Below, piece by piece: positions 29,458-41,600 of a stretch of DNA of 64,000 nt. The position numbers were made by a program, and so were the translations under genes. The notes beneath the pieces are model-generated. The model worked only from the letters and a program-made list of their open reading frames with translations, was not told the DNA's origin and made no database searches. The first letter of the stretch is position 1; every line of letters begins with the position of its first letter. The stretch comes from Marinibactrum halimedae (GTDB taxonomy: Bacteria > Pseudomonadota > Gammaproteobacteria > Pseudomonadales > Cellvibrionaceae), in assembly GCF_021234875.1 (NCBI RefSeq), contig NZ_JAJQVM010000005.1, positions 119,512 through 183,511 on the forward strand, written 5' to 3'.

Positions 29458-30411
29458 CTAAGCATTTTCGAGACGTTTAGCGATGGCTTCCATTAATAAT
29501 CCGCCAATATCTGTGTTGTAGGCCGCATCAATCTCGCGAACACACGTCGGGCTTGTGACATTTATCTCGGTTAAATAATCGCCAATAACATCCAGCCCGA
29601 CAAATAGCAGCCCTTTTTCTTTCAGTGTCGGGCCAACTTGTTCGGCAATCCAGTGATCCTGATCGGTAAGGGGCTGAGCCACACCTGTGCCTCCAGCGGC
29701 CAAATTTCCTCTAGTCTCTCCTTTGGCAGGAATTCGTGCCAAGCAATAAGGAACTGGTTCTCCGTCCACCATTAAAATTCGTTTATCGCCCTTTGTGATT
29801 TCTGGAATGTAACGTTGGGCCATTATGGTTTGCTTTCCATGGTTGGTCAGTGTTTCGATGATGACGCCTACGTTTGGGTCCTCTTTTTTGCAGCGGAAAA
29901 TACCAGCGCCACCCATGCCATCTAGAGGTTTAAAAATGACATCTTGGTGTTGATTATGAAATGCACGAAGTTTGTCACTGTTCCTGCTTACCAATAAGTC
30001 AGGGCAGCATTGAGGGAAGTGGGTTGCAAACACTTTTTCATTGCAGTCTCGTAGGGCGCGAGGGTCATTGACAACTAATAATCCATTTTTTTGCGCAATT
30101 TCTAGAATATAAGTGCTATATATGTATTCGTTGTCAAAAGGTGGATCTTTGCGCATCAGCACGACGTTAAGCTCAGAAAGCCCAATACTGCGGGCAGTAT
30201 CCAATGAAAACCAACGAGTTGGATCAGAATGTACCGTCATGGGTTGAGCAATGGCCATGGCTTTGCCATTCTCAATAAATAAATTTTCTTGCTTTATGTA
30301 CTCAATTTGCCAGCTTCGTCGTTGGGCAGCTAACATCAAAGCTAGGGTTGTGTCTTTCTGATAACGGATGGATTCAATAGGATCCATTATTACGCCAATT
30401 TTGATGTTCAT
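29458..30411 (-). CDS. gshB: Glutathione synthetase
   Basis: ATP-grasp ligase joining gamma-glutamylcysteine and glycine. N-terminal IKIGVIMDPIESIRYQKDTTLALMLAAQRR, central LRDCNEKVFATHFP, the ATP-grasp FKPLDGMGGAGIF and the C-terminal VGLDVIGDYLTEINVTSPTCVREID are all characteristic. The 317 residues match the family. It is divergent from pilG, as in Pseudomonas, with a 296-bp shared upstream region. The other glutathione gene (gshA) is not in the window. Confidence 0.98.
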   Translation of the reverse strand: MNIKIGVIMDPIESIRYQKDTTLALMLAAQRRSWQIEYIKQENLFIENGKAMAIAQPMTVHSDPTRWFSLDTARSIGLSELNVVLMRKDPPFDNEYIYSTYILEIAQKNGLLVVNDPRALRDCNEKVFATHFPQCCPDLLVSRNSDKLRAFHNQHQDVIFKPLDGMGGAGIFRCKKEDPNVGVIIETLTNHGKQTIMAQRYIPEITKGDKRILMVDGEPVPYCLARIPAKGETRGNLAAGGTGVAQPLTDQDHWIAEQVGPTLKEKGLLFVGLDVIGDYLTEINVTSPTCVREIDAAYNTDIGGLLMEAIAKRLENA

Positions 30412-30707
30412 TTTGAATGCCTGAAATCGTAAAAATTGATGGGTCTGTTAAAACAAATTGCATTGAGTCAATGCATTTAAGCAAGTGTATGTAAGTTAAG
30501 TGCATAAGCAGTAACAAGCAAGCGCCAAAAAGTAGCAAACATATTCCGCTAAACTTTATGCCCTAGGTTCCACACAGGCGTGTAATTTATAGATAAATAA
30601 ATGGAACTATGTTAAAAATCGACAGTTACCGAGGGCTAGCGTTTGTAAGAAAAATCCTTGGAAAATCAAAAATTCACTTGTGATAACTTAGATTTAAGGT
30701 CACGTGT

Positions 30708-31103
30708 ATGGAAGTAAACCTAGAAAGCCTCAAGGTCATGGTTATCGACGACAGTAAAACCATCCGCCGAACGGCCGAAACATTGCTACAGAAGGCTGGC
30801 TGTACGGTCGTTACCGCAACAGACGGCTTTGATGCGCTTGCAAAGATTGCTGACACAAGGCCAGATATTATCTTTGTCGACATTATGATGCCCCGCCTAG
30901 ACGGCTACCAAACTTGCGCTCTCATCAAGAACAACAGTGAATTCAAGAATACCCCTGTTATCATGCTCTCGAGTAAAGATGGGCTTTTTGATAAAGCCAA
31001 AGGGAGAATCGTAGGTTCGGATCAATATTTGACGAAGCCCTTTAGCAAGAGCGAATTGCTAGGTGCGATCGAGTCGCATGTGAAAGAGGCTCGAGCGTCT
31101 TAG
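30708..31103 (+). CDS. pilG: PilG, CheY-like twitching motility response regulator
   Basis: Single receiver domain of 131 residues, the first gene of the Pil-Chp chemosensory cluster. Acidic pocket VIDDSK, phosphoacceptor IIFVDIMMPRLDG, threonine/serine position MLSSKDG and lysine YLTKPF are all present. In Pseudomonas PilG is phosphorylated by ChpA and promotes pilus extension. No output domain. A 296-bp region upstream, shared with gshB, must hold the operon promoter. Confidence 0.96.
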   Translation: MEVNLESLKVMVIDDSKTIRRTAETLLQKAGCTVVTATDGFDALAKIADTRPDIIFVDIMMPRLDGYQTCALIKNNSEFKNTPVIMLSSKDGLFDKAKGRIVGSDQYLTKPFSKSELLGAIESHVKEARAS

Positions 31104-31214
31104 TTATTCTTTGATGAGGCGCAGTCTTTCTTTGGCGTTGTTACGAACACTGTTTATATTTTTATTACGTTTGTAACAACTGACGTTTAAGTAAAAACAC
31201 CATTGGGAATAGTT

Positions 31215-31577
31215 ATGCCTACGGTATTAATTGTTGATGATTCTCCAACAGAAACTCATAAATTAACCAGCGTTTTGGAGAAAAATGGCTTTTCGGTAAT
31301 TACTGCTCAGACGGGTGAGTCTGGTGTTGAGACGGCTAAAAAAGAAAAGCCAGATGTTGTGTTAATGGATATTGTAATGCCAGGCTTGAATGGTTTTCAG
31401 GCGACACGACAACTAAGCAAAGGTGCGGAAACCTCCTCTATTCCCGTGATTATCGTGACGACGAAAGATCAAGAAACTGATCGAGTGTGGGGTCTGCGAC
31501 AAGGCGCTAAAGCGTATTTGACCAAGCCTATCGAAGAGAAAAAACTCATGGATACCATTGCTGGTGTGTTGAGTTAA
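31215..31577 (+). CDS. pilH: PilH, CheY-like response regulator
   Basis: Second receiver of the Pil-Chp system, 120 residues. VLIVDDSPTE, VVLMDIVMPGLNG, IIVTTKDQ and YLTKPI supply the catalytic set. The ATG at 31215 is preferred over an in-frame TTG four codons earlier. In Pseudomonas PilH antagonises PilG signalling and acts in retraction control. The spacer to pilI (205 bp) is the longest within the cluster and holds a tandem repeat. Confidence 0.96.
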   Translation: MPTVLIVDDSPTETHKLTSVLEKNGFSVITAQTGESGVETAKKEKPDVVLMDIVMPGLNGFQATRQLSKGAETSSIPVIIVTTKDQETDRVWGLRQGAKAYLTKPIEEKKLMDTIAGVLS

Positions 31578-31715
31578 ATCGTTTAGTGATCGTACTGGTA
31601 ACTCGCTAGACGCACGAATGTGTGCTATTAGGGTCATAGGTAGTTTGTTGCGAAATGCAATTAATTGGTTGTCCCGGTATTACTATGCGCATGTGAGATT
31701 TTGGTAAGTGTCGTC

Positions 31716-31747
31716 TTCGTTGGTGTGATGGTTCGTTGGTGTAATGG
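31716..31747. repeat. 16-bp tandem duplication between pilH and pilI
   Basis: TTCGTTGGTGTGATGG (31716-31731) is followed directly by TTCGTTGGTGTAATGG (31732-31747), with one base difference. It ends 35 bp before the pilI start. Confidence 0.85.
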
Positions 31748-31782
31748 AAGGTCTCCAGTAACATGATTAAGAGAGTGTTTTG

Positions 31783-32328
31783 ATGGTTGAAGCGTCAGCG
31801 GCATTCGATGCTCTTGTGGATTTGGCTCAACGCAGTCGATCCTCAGCAAAAGGTCTTCCGGCTCAAGTCGATGCAAAACCTACATGGAGTGGCATTGGTT
31901 TTGGTGTTATGGGCAAATTTTTTGTGGTGCCTATGGGGCAGGCATCGGAGCTTCTAGAGCTTCCCCATTACACTCGATTACCAGGTGTTCAAACTTGGGT
32001 GCGTGGGGTCAGTAATGTGCGGGGGCGTTTATTGCCACTGATCGACCTTGCCATGTATTTTGGCGAGCGTCTGGTGAGTCAGCGAAAAGCACAGCGTGTG
32101 CTCGTGTTAGAAAATGAAGAAATATACTGTGGCCTGATCGTTGATCAGGCTTTTGGTATTCAGCACTTTATTACTGAGAATTATCGTGCTGAAAATAAAG
32201 ATGTGGATTTACCTGAATTGTCTAACTTTCTAAAGGGAAGTTACCCGCTTCCAGATCGTTGCTGGCATGTCTTCAGCATGTTGGACTTGATGGCGGATCC
32301 ACGTTTTTTGGTTGCTGCAAAAAATTAG
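31783..32328 (+). CDS. pilI: PilI, CheW-like adaptor
   Basis: Couples the chemoreceptor PilJ to the ChpA kinase. A single CheW-like domain of about 150 residues: the segment FFVVPMGQASELLELPHYTRLPGVQTWVRGVSNVRGRLLPLIDL contains the family G-x-x-N-x-R-G motif. The ATG at 31783 has GAGAG about seven bases upstream and gives 181 residues. pilJ follows. Confidence 0.95.
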   Translation: MVEASAAFDALVDLAQRSRSSAKGLPAQVDAKPTWSGIGFGVMGKFFVVPMGQASELLELPHYTRLPGVQTWVRGVSNVRGRLLPLIDLAMYFGERLVSQRKAQRVLVLENEEIYCGLIVDQAFGIQHFITENYRAENKDVDLPELSNFLKGSYPLPDRCWHVFSMLDLMADPRFLVAAKN

Positions 32329-32444
32329 CAAATTTGGGGTCGACAATTTTTTGGGGGGCAGGAAGCCCAGTTCTGGCATTTTGTCAGGCCGGCCAGAGGG
32401 ACGACAAACAAATATACACGCAATGATGGTCAGGAGCGCGTAGC

Positions 32445-34667
32445 ATGAAAACAGAATCCAGTAACTTGATGGCCTCCATCAAGGCCAATGCTGCACTATC
32501 GATGTTGATAGTCGTGTTGGTAATCCTGCTGGCGGTAATTACTTTCGGTATTATTACTTCGTCACAGGAAGCGGCACGAGATCAAGAATATTTGCAAATT
32601 GTCGCTGATTTGAGGGCATCGTCCTATCGAGTCACCTCGCTACCACGAGAGGCGACTTCCGGAAATGAAACGGCATTTGCTGAACTGGAACAAGTTGTTT
32701 CCAGTATGACAAGTTCCTGGGAACAGCTGAATTCTGGCGGAGGCAGCTCGCAAAGCGCTCTAAGGCCGTCACTTTCTCAATATGAAACGGTATGGCAAAG
32801 AGTAAAGTCAAACGCTCAGACCATTATCACTAACAAAGACACCATTATCTTCCTAAATGATGTGGCCAAAACTCTGAATGAATCGCTTCCAGAGCTTCAG
32901 GCAGAGCACAACAACATTGTTGAGATTCTTCTAGAAAACTCTGCACCGGGCGAACAGATTGCGGTAGCACAAATGCAGTCTTGGCGTGCGGAACGTATTG
33001 GGCGAAATATCGATAAGATGCTTCGTGGTGGCGGTGATGCCACACAAGCGGCAGACCAGTTTAACCTTGATGCTAACCTTTTCGGAAAAGTATTGACCGG
33101 TATGAAAGACGGCGATACGGCAATGGGTATCTCTCGGGTTACTGACGGCGATGCTATCGAGAGTTTGGGTGAAATCTCTTCTTTATTTGAATTTGTAAAT
33201 TCTTCTGTGCGAGAAATCTTCGAAGCGTCTCCTGCACTATTTAGCGCCCGCCAAGCTTCTGAAGAGCTCCTGACCGACTCGCCAGAAATTCTTGAAGCAC
33301 TGGGTACCCTTGCGGTAAGAATCGAAGGGTTAGATGGAACGCGTGTTTTTAACCCGATTAACTTGGGTATTCTTGCGGGGTTAGCAGCGGTAGTAATGGC
33401 AGCCATTGCTGTTGTGTTATTGCGTGGTACACGCCGTCGCCTACTTGAAACTGCTGAGACCAATGAGCGAAACCAAAACGCAATTCTGCGTTTACTGGAT
33501 GAGCTGGCCGATCTCGCAGACGGTGACTTAACCACCACTGCAACCGTAACTGAAGATTTCACCGGTGCGATCGCTGACTCTATTAACTACACGATTGACC
33601 AGTTGAGGGTGTTGGTATCTCGAATTAACGAGACATCAGTAAACGTTGCATCGGCATCACAGGATACACAGCAAACGGCATTACATCTTGCTGAGGCGGC
33701 GGAGCACCAGGCGCAAGAAATTGCAGGAGCCTCTGCGGCAGTAAATGAGATGGCGGTGACCATTGACCAGGTATCGGCGAACGCCGCCGAATCAGCATCG
33801 GTTGCGGAACGAGCGGTATCCATCGCAAACAACGGTGCAAAAGTGGTACAGAACACCATCCATGGGATGGATACGATTCGTGAACAGATTCAAGATACTT
33901 CGAAACGGATTAAGCGATTGGGTGAATCATCACAAGAGATTGGTGACATCGTATCGTTGATTAACGACATTGCTGACCAAACGAACATTCTGGCACTGAA
34001 CGCGGCCATTCAGGCATCGATGGCGGGTGATGCTGGTCGAGGCTTCGCGGTGGTAGCGGACGAGGTACAACGACTTGCGGAACGTTCTGCAGCGGCAACC
34101 AAACAGATTGAAGCTCTAGTAAAAACCATTCAGAACGATACCAACGAAGCGGTAATTTCAATGGAACAAACCACTGCAGAAGTGGTTCGAGGTGCGCGCT
34201 TGGCGCAAGACGCCGGTGTGGCACTGGAAGAAATTGAAAATGTATCGACCTCTTTGGCGGAATTGATTCAAAACATTTCGAACGCGGCTCGCCAGCAGGC
34301 TTCCTCTGCTGGCCATATTTCCAACACGATGAACGTGATTCAAGAAATTACGTCGCAAACGTCCTCTGGTACGAGCGCAACCGCTGGATCGATTGGTAAT
34401 CTTGCGTCGATGGCAATGGATCTTCGAGAGTCTGTTGCTGGCTTCACACTACCAGAAGATGGTTCTGTATTAGCCGGCGATGCAGCAGAAGCAGGTGGCT
34501 TCGGGTCAATGCAAGGTGAAGAAAGCGACTACATTGCCACACTGGACGAGCCTGTTGATATTGATGAAAGTGGGTATGACGAAGAGTTGTCATTGGATGA
34601 TGGCGATGATGTTGCCCCATTACTTGTCGACGAAGATGATGATAAACGTTCCGGAGCTACTGCATAA
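32445..34667 (+). CDS. pilJ: PilJ, methyl-accepting chemotaxis protein of the pilus system
   Basis: Inner-membrane chemoreceptor, the sensor of the Pil-Chp cluster. Transmembrane helices at about 15-35 and 305-325 enclose a PilJ-type periplasmic four-helix region. A HAMP-like linker precedes a signalling domain whose tip is [20 protein letters not shown], followed by [21 protein letters not shown]. At 740 residues it is longer than the Pseudomonas protein (about 680). Much of the extra is a C-terminal acidic tail (about residues 680-740) rich in D and E, of unknown purpose. Confidence 0.97.
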   Translation: MKTESSNLMASIKANAALSMLIVVLVILLAVITFGIITSSQEAARDQEYLQIVADLRASSYRVTSLPREATSGNETAFAELEQVVSSMTSSWEQLNSGGGSSQSALRPSLSQYETVWQRVKSNAQTIITNKDTIIFLNDVAKTLNESLPELQAEHNNIVEILLENSAPGEQIAVAQMQSWRAERIGRNIDKMLRGGGDATQAADQFNLDANLFGKVLTGMKDGDTAMGISRVTDGDAIESLGEISSLFEFVNSSVREIFEASPALFSARQASEELLTDSPEILEALGTLAVRIEGLDGTRVFNPINLGILAGLAAVVMAAIAVVLLRGTRRRLLETAETNERNQNAILRLLDELADLADGDLTTTATVTEDFTGAIADSINYTIDQLRVLVSRINETSVNVASASQDTQQTALHLAEAAEHQAQEIAGASAAVNEMAVTIDQVSANAAESASVAERAVSIANNGAKVVQNTIHGMDTIREQIQDTSKRIKRLGESSQEIGDIVSLINDIADQTNILALNAAIQASMAGDAGRGFAVVADEVQRLAERSAAATKQIEALVKTIQNDTNEAVISMEQTTAEVVRGARLAQDAGVALEEIENVSTSLAELIQNISNAARQQASSAGHISNTMNVIQEITSQTSSGTSATAGSIGNLASMAMDLRESVAGFTLPEDGSVLAGDAAEAGGFGSMQGEESDYIATLDEPVDIDESGYDEELSLDDGDDVAPLLVDEDDDKRSGATA

Positions 34668-34727
34668 ATTTAGTAGACTTCGTGCAAATAATAACGATGT
34701 ATATTCCCGCAGTTTGAGGGCTGTGCT

Positions 34728-35639
34728 GTGACTTCGGTTTGGTCGTTAAAGGCATTACCACCAATGACCGACGCTCAACTTCAGCAATGGAGTGAGTTGG
34801 TGGAGTCGCGCACAGGATTGCAAATAGGCGAGCGCCAGAAAAGCCATCTTCATACCCAAATCAACATTCGTATGCGTGAGCTGGGTGAAAGTAACTACGA
34901 TAACTATTTCAATCGAGTCGTCAGTGGTTTGGATGGAATGATGGAATGGGCGATTTTAGTTGATCGTCTTATGGTGAATGAAACACAATTTTTTCGTCAT
35001 CGACCTTCCTTTGAACTTGTCAGGCGTATCGTCCAGCATCGAATCGATAATCAAATATTAGATGACAGCTTTGATGTATGGAGCGTTGGGTGCTCCTCCG
35101 GAGAAGAGGTCTATAGTCTGGCAGCCATTCTTTATGACTGTTTTACCTTGGCCAATCTTAAGCATTATTTCTCCGTTAATGGCATGGACTTAAGTGCCTC
35201 TGCATTAGCTACTGCTCGTTCTGCAAGGTACAGCGATCGACGTGTCAGTATGCTGAGCATCGATGAACGTAATCGTTATCTCGTTAAAGAAGACGATGAC
35301 CAAAATTCCATCCGAAGTGAAATACGTGATCGGGTGACATTTACACGTGGAAATGTATTGGCTCTAGAAGAAATGCCATTGATCAAAATGGACGTTATCT
35401 TTTGCCAAAACATATTGATTTATTTTAGACGTTGGCGCCGACGGCAAATACTCAATGAGTTCGCCCGCCGACTTAAGCCTGGTGGTGTTGTGATCATTGG
35501 TCTAGGTGAGCTAGTGGATTGGCAGCATCCACAGATTGAGAGCCTATCCGTTGATGGTGTGCAGGCATACCGATTACTTGGTGGAACCTCTCCGGGTGGT
35601 AGGTCCAACAAGCGCAGCACAGCAAGAGCGACGATATAA
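34728..35639 (+). CDS. pilK: PilK, CheR-type chemoreceptor methyltransferase
   Basis: SAM-dependent glutamate methyltransferase, presumed to modify PilJ. The CheR N-terminal helical domain is followed by VDRLMVNETQFFRH, then FDVWSVGCSSGEEVYSLAAIL (SAM site) and DVIFCQNILIYFRRWRRRQIL. 303 residues from a GTG start at 34728; TTTGAGGG precedes it by about eight bases. An ATG further in, at MTDAQLQQ, is an alternative. chpA starts 16 bp downstream. Confidence 0.94.
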   Translation: MTSVWSLKALPPMTDAQLQQWSELVESRTGLQIGERQKSHLHTQINIRMRELGESNYDNYFNRVVSGLDGMMEWAILVDRLMVNETQFFRHRPSFELVRRIVQHRIDNQILDDSFDVWSVGCSSGEEVYSLAAILYDCFTLANLKHYFSVNGMDLSASALATARSARYSDRRVSMLSIDERNRYLVKEDDDQNSIRSEIRDRVTFTRGNVLALEEMPLIKMDVIFCQNILIYFRRWRRRQILNEFARRLKPGGVVIIGLGELVDWQHPQIESLSVDGVQAYRLLGGTSPGGRSNKRSTARATI

Positions 35640-35655
35640 AGAGGATAACTCCAAT

Positions 35656-38600
35656 ATGGGAGATAACCGTAACTTTGCGGCATTAGATTGGGTTACACAA
35701 GAAATTGACGAAACTCTTTCCCATGCTCGTCAAGCCTTAGAGGCATGGGCGAACGACCCCAATGACTCGTCACGTATTCGCTTTTGTTTAGCCCATATTC
35801 ACCAAGTTCATGGCTCTTTACAGATGGTGGAGTTCCATGGAGCGGCACTATTGGCCGAAGAATTAGAAAATCTGGCTCAAGCGCTGTGTGATAATCGGGT
35901 TCAGTATGTTGCAGAGGCGCAGGAATCTCTCATGAGAGGGATTTTACAACTGCCCATCTATTTAGATCATATTAAAACACATCGGCAAGATCAGCCGGTG
36001 ATGATATTGCCACTCCTTAATGATCTTCGTGCTGTTCGTGGTGAAAACTTATTGTCTGAGACAGGCTTGTTTAACCCTAATCTTGAGCCTTCTAAACGAC
36101 CTAGCGGAGCACGCATTGATGTTTTAGATGATCCTGCGCAGTTTGGTGCGTTAACCAAAAAATTACAGCAAATGTTCCAGGTTGCGGCGGCCGCAACTAT
36201 TCGCGGTGTGAAAGTGGATGAGCATTTGCAGTACCTTCATAAAGTCATCGCCCGCCTTTACAAATTAACGTCTGGCACATTAAGCCAGCCTTTGTGGGAG
36301 ATAACGTTAGGGTTAATTGAAGCACTGTCAGATGATGGTATTGAGCTTAGTGTGTCTGTCAAGTTGCTGTTTCGACAGCTTAATCGAGAAGTTAAACGAC
36401 TGGCTCAACAAGGTATACCTGTTCTAGGGCTACCTATTCGGGAGGAGCTGGTTAAGAACTTGCTGTTCTACGTCGCTTGCAGTCAATCTAAAGGCCGTTT
36501 GGTTTCACGAATTGTCCAAAAATACAATTTAGCATCTCAAGTTCCGGCAGGCTCGCGTGATGAAGGCAGCTTAATGTCGGCACCGGATCAAGATGCTATT
36601 CGATCTGTCGTGGCGGCATTAAAAGACGAGCTGAAATCCATTAAGTTGAATCTGGATGATTGTTTAACTTCAGATAACACCATTGAGCTCTTGAAAGAAT
36701 CTCTTCCTGTTGCCCAGCGTGTTGCAGATACCTTGGCTGTTTTGGGAGTTGGAGATCTCCGTAAGCAAATGCTAACTCAGGTGGCGACATTAGAAAGTGC
36801 TGTGGAAACCGGCGCATATGATGCCGATCAATTGCTGAGTATTGCTGGCGAAATTATTGATATTGAAGGGCGCTTAGACGGTTTGGCCCGAGGCGTGTCG
36901 GTAGATCGGAATAATCTCGAGCAGCAGAAAGCACTGCAAATTAATATCGCTCAAGAAAGTGTGTTGTCCGAATCTCGCAATGGCCTAGAACAAGCTAAAG
37001 ATTGTGTTATTGAATACATCGCCAGTCAATGGAATCGCGAGCATCTCCAAAATGTACCCAAATTGTTGCGTGACATTCGTGGCGGTTTGGAAATGGTACC
37101 CCTAAATCGTGCCTCAAAAGTCATCGCTTCTTGTGCAGAGTTTATTGAGGATAACCTCTTAAAAGATGGTTATGTACCTGACTGGAATACACTAGATACG
37201 TTAGCTGATGCCATCGCCAGTATTGAATATTACTTGGAGCATTTAAGCGAGCGAGATAACTACGCCGATGACGATATGCTACTTGGTGTGGCAGAAGACA
37301 GCGTTCGTATACTTCGGGGTGAGCTAGAGCCTTCTGCATCGGTTGGCGGCCCTGAAGAGGCTGCTGAAACCAGCGCCGAAACAGTGCTTGAAAAAATCGC
37401 CGATGTTGAAAAAGTGGATATGGTGGATGTGAGCTTAGACGAAAGCTCTGAGCCTGTGGAAGAGGCTGAATTCACGGAAGTAATGGATGATGTCGATGAG
37501 GCGGAGTCGTCCGTAATTGAGGAAGTAGCAGTAGAGGAAGTGGATTCCAATGTAACTACTGTGGATTTCTCGAAAGACGCAGAGCCATCTACAGAGCCGT
37601 TATCCCCTCAAGAGCCAGAACTTGAAGAGTCAACAGCTTCGGTAGAAGTAGGCGCTCAACAAGAAGAAGTGGAAGAGCTGGAAGCAGACCTCGAAGAGGA
37701 AGAGGATCTCGAAGACGATAATGATATTGATGAAGAGATTATCGAAATCTTCATTGAAGAAGCCGAAGAAGTCACGGCCACTATAGAAGAATATTATCCT
37801 CGTTGGGTAGAAAATCAGTCTGATCAAGAGGCCCTGGTTGAGTTTCGCCGAGCTTTTCATACCCTCAAGGGTAGTGGACGTATGGTGGGAGCGAACGATA
37901 TTGGTGAGCTGGCTTGGGGCATAGAAAATATGCTCAATCGAGTTATTGATGGCACCGTTGATGCCCATCCTTGCCAAGTCGTCCTTATAAACCGTGTGCT
38001 TGGTGTACTGCCTACCCTGATTGAGGCGTTTAAAAATCGTAAGCGCAACCCAGTCCGTAAAACGTGTGAGCAATTTAGAGAGTGGGCCGATCAAATTTCG
38101 AATGGTGATTTCCCTGAAGATATTGATCGAATCATTGAAGAACCGAAGAAGAAAAAGGCGACTAAGCCTGTATCAATAGAGCTTGAAGTGCTCACTCAAG
38201 ACAGTGTTTCTCAAGAAGACAGTGTTGCTCAAGGCGGTGTTGTTCAAGACGGTGTTGTTCAAGAAGACATTGGGCAACAAGAGACTGCTCAAGAAGAACC
38301 TGTTCAGGAAAAATTAAAGGCCGAATCTGAGGCACCTGCTGAGCAAGCGATAAATGAAGCAGAAGACGATGAGGATGATCGTTTACTGTGGGAGATTTTC
38401 AGCACAGAAGCATCTGGCCACCTCTCGGTTGTGCGTCAATATTTAGAAGAAATGGAGGGAGTTGCCCCTCTATTATCACCACCGAGTGATGAAATGCAGC
38501 GTGCTCTACATACCTTGAAAGGTAGCGCACACATGGCGGATGTTAGGCCAATAGCGCAATTGGCAACGCCGTTAGAAAATTTTGTAAAAGAGTTGCGCAG

Positions 38601-41600
38601 CTATCAATTGAATATTGATGAAGACATCTTGCAGCTGCTGAAAGATGGCGTTGATTATACCGAGATGGTACTTCATCAAATTAAGCATTCCGAAACGTTA
38701 CAAATACCTCGTTTAAGTCAATTTGTTGCGCGTGTGGCAGAGTTGCGTGAAAAAACGGTTGTTCCAATTTTACGCAATCAAGAACACAGTGATGAACATA
38801 AGCCAGTAGATCCTGAGTTGTTAGCGATCTTCATGGCTGAAGAAATGAATTTATTGTTGGATGCGGATGAGGTCATTAATCGTTGGCAGCAAGGTGAGCC
38901 TGATCGCGAATCATTATTAGCCATTGAAGATGAGCTTAAAACACTTGAGCGTGGTGCGGATAGGGCCAACTTGCCCACCATGGCCGAGTTAAGCAAAGCT
39001 TTGATTAATCTCTACGATGTTGCATTAACTGATCGTATCGTGACCTCTGAAGTATTCTTTAACACGCTTCAGCAGGGCCATGAATCGCTACTGGATATGG
39101 TGGATTCGGTAGCGGCGGGTCAAAACCTTCCAGAAGCCGATAATGATTTAAATGATGCCATTGAAAAGCTGCTCTCCGAAGCGATATCTAGCGAGAGCTT
39201 CGAAGCCGTAGATCTTACTCAGCCTGACGAACTGGCCCAGGCTCCCGAAATTTCTGAAATACAGGCAGAGCCTCAATTCTTGAGCTTTGAGGATGAAGTT
39301 CCTCAAAATGATGGTGCTGAGCTTGAGCAAGAGGGTGGGTCAGAACAACTTGAAGGGCAAGACGTCTCTGATGAAGTAGATGCTGTGGGGGAGTCGATAG
39401 CCCCAATAATGGAACCCTTTACTACCTCCTTCGATGAAGGAGCCTCTGCAGATGATGAGGACACAAGCATTGATGGAAGTGTTACTGTCGATCAGGAAAG
39501 CGATCACGTCGATGAAAGTCTTAGTGAAGATGATGAAAGTCTTGATGAAGCTGAAGTAGCACCAGTTTTAGAAGAACCATCTTGGGATAACTGGGAGGTT
39601 GTTGAACCCGCTAACACAGAAGAAGTCAGTGCCGAAGAAGTCGAAATAGAGGGCGTTAGCACTGAGGAAATCAGTGTGGAAGCCTTTAGCGGGGGCGAGA
39701 CAGAAGGGGCGCTAGATCAGACAGCGGATCAGGAATCCACAGATCAAGAAACCATAGATCAAAAAACAATAGATCAAGGAACCATAGATCAAGGAACTAC
39801 AGTAGAAGTAGAAGCTTCTTCAGAGATTAATACTCAGACATCCTGGGAAAACCAGTCGAATGATGATGGCGATGGCGATGGCGATGGCGATGGCGATGGC
39901 TGGGATGAAAAAGTGTCCTGGGATACAACAGCCGAGCATTGGAATTCTACCGAAGCTACAGGCGAATGGGATCAACAACCCGATGAGTCCGACGAAAAGA
40001 CTACAGCTTGGAATTCAACGCAATCAGAAGAAGAGCTTCAGGCATGGGCCGAAGAGCAGCCGAGCAATAGCGACGAAGTACAAGCTTCTACCCCAGAGCT
40101 TGCTGATGTTGACCTAGAGCCTGTCGATGTTGAAGAGACTAAAGACGCTGAATCTGCCGATGGTGTCGTTGCAGCCGAATCGGATGAAGAGATCAATCTT
40201 GACGAGAACCTTGAAGAAATTCAGGCGTTAAATGAAGCTTTCTTTGGGCTGACTCAAAGCTTAGAGCAAGACGAACAAACATTTGATTCGGTAGGTGAAG
40301 AGCAATCTGCTCCTCCAGAGAGTGTTGAGGCAGAAGAGCCGCAGTTGGGTCTTGGTGAGTCCGCCTTCCAAGAGGCGCCAGACGAGTCACAAGATATCGA
40401 GCTAACCCTTGATGCGGAAGGCGATGAGTCTTTCGAAACAGTCCCTCTTCTTGAGAATGATCTTGAGAAAGAAGTACCTGTTGACGAATTCACAAACAAT
40501 GATGAAGCATTAACGCTTTCGGAAGCGCCTTCTGAAGAAGACATCGAGCTTGAGTGGGAGGCGCCAGAAGAGCCTTCTGAGCCACTGAACTGGGATGGTG
40601 ACTTCATTTCTGAGCAGGACCTTCCTGACTCACTGCGTAACCTAGTATCTAATGATCGAGTATCTACTGATTCAGTGCTTACCGATCTGGCACCTACGGA
40701 CTCAGAGTCTATTGAGGGTGCTGGTGATCAGATTGAATTAACCGATGAGGCCGGTCATGCAGATGTAACAGAGGCATTAAGTGACTCTGAGATTGATGAT
40801 GCTTTGACGCGCGATTTATCAGAGCTATCTCAATTGCATGAGGTTGTGAGTGATCCGACCTCTGAGGATGCACCTGATTTTCTTGTGGATGATAGCGCTA
40901 ATGAAGCGTTGGGAACCGATGACACATTAATTGAGCTTGAGATCCCAGAGGGAGATGAGCCTGATTTAGCATTGTTTAATGAGCTGATCGCTGACACAGA
41001 AAGTCCCAATTCAGAGCTTGAAAGTTCGGATCTTGAAAGTTTAGAGCTGGAAAGTTCGGATCTTGAAATAGAGCTGACGACTGACTTGGAGTCCTCCAAT
41101 CTAGAGACACCCAATCTAGAGACACCCAATCTAGAGACACCGAACCTAGAGACGCCCAACTTTGGTGATAGCCCCATACTCGAAGTGGATGACAATCTGG
41201 ATGATATTGAGTTGGTCATGTCAGATGCGGAAGATTCCATTGAGTTAGAGGTTGATAGTGCTGGCGTTGATGCAGATGGTGAGATCTCTGAAGGCGAACA
41301 AAACTTTGATGCCTTGATCAGTGTTGACGCTCCGTCTCAGGATGGGCCTTCTGAAGTGGTTTCGTCTGATGTCAGCTCTGAAGATAAGACAGAGACAACG
41401 GCAGAAGACATGGAATTCGACGAAGACATTGTCGAAATTTTCCATGAAGAAGCCCAAGAATTGGTGGAAGAACTGGACATTGCCATCCATGAATGGGAGG
41501 CCGATTGGAGTCGGACGGATCAGCTCGAAGAATTAAAACGCTTGCTTCACACATACAAAGGTGGTGCTCGGCTTGCGGGTATGATGGGGTTGGGTGAGTC

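Noticed and set aside
35536..35655. In-frame 40-codon extension of chpA into pilK
   Set aside because: It lies wholly inside the pilK coding region; the ATG at 35656 has a proper ribosome-binding site.
37630..38094. 154-codon minus-strand frame opposite chpA
   Set aside because: A shadow of the acidic, GAA/GAT-rich coding strand; its sequence is F/L/S-rich nonsense typical of antisense frames.
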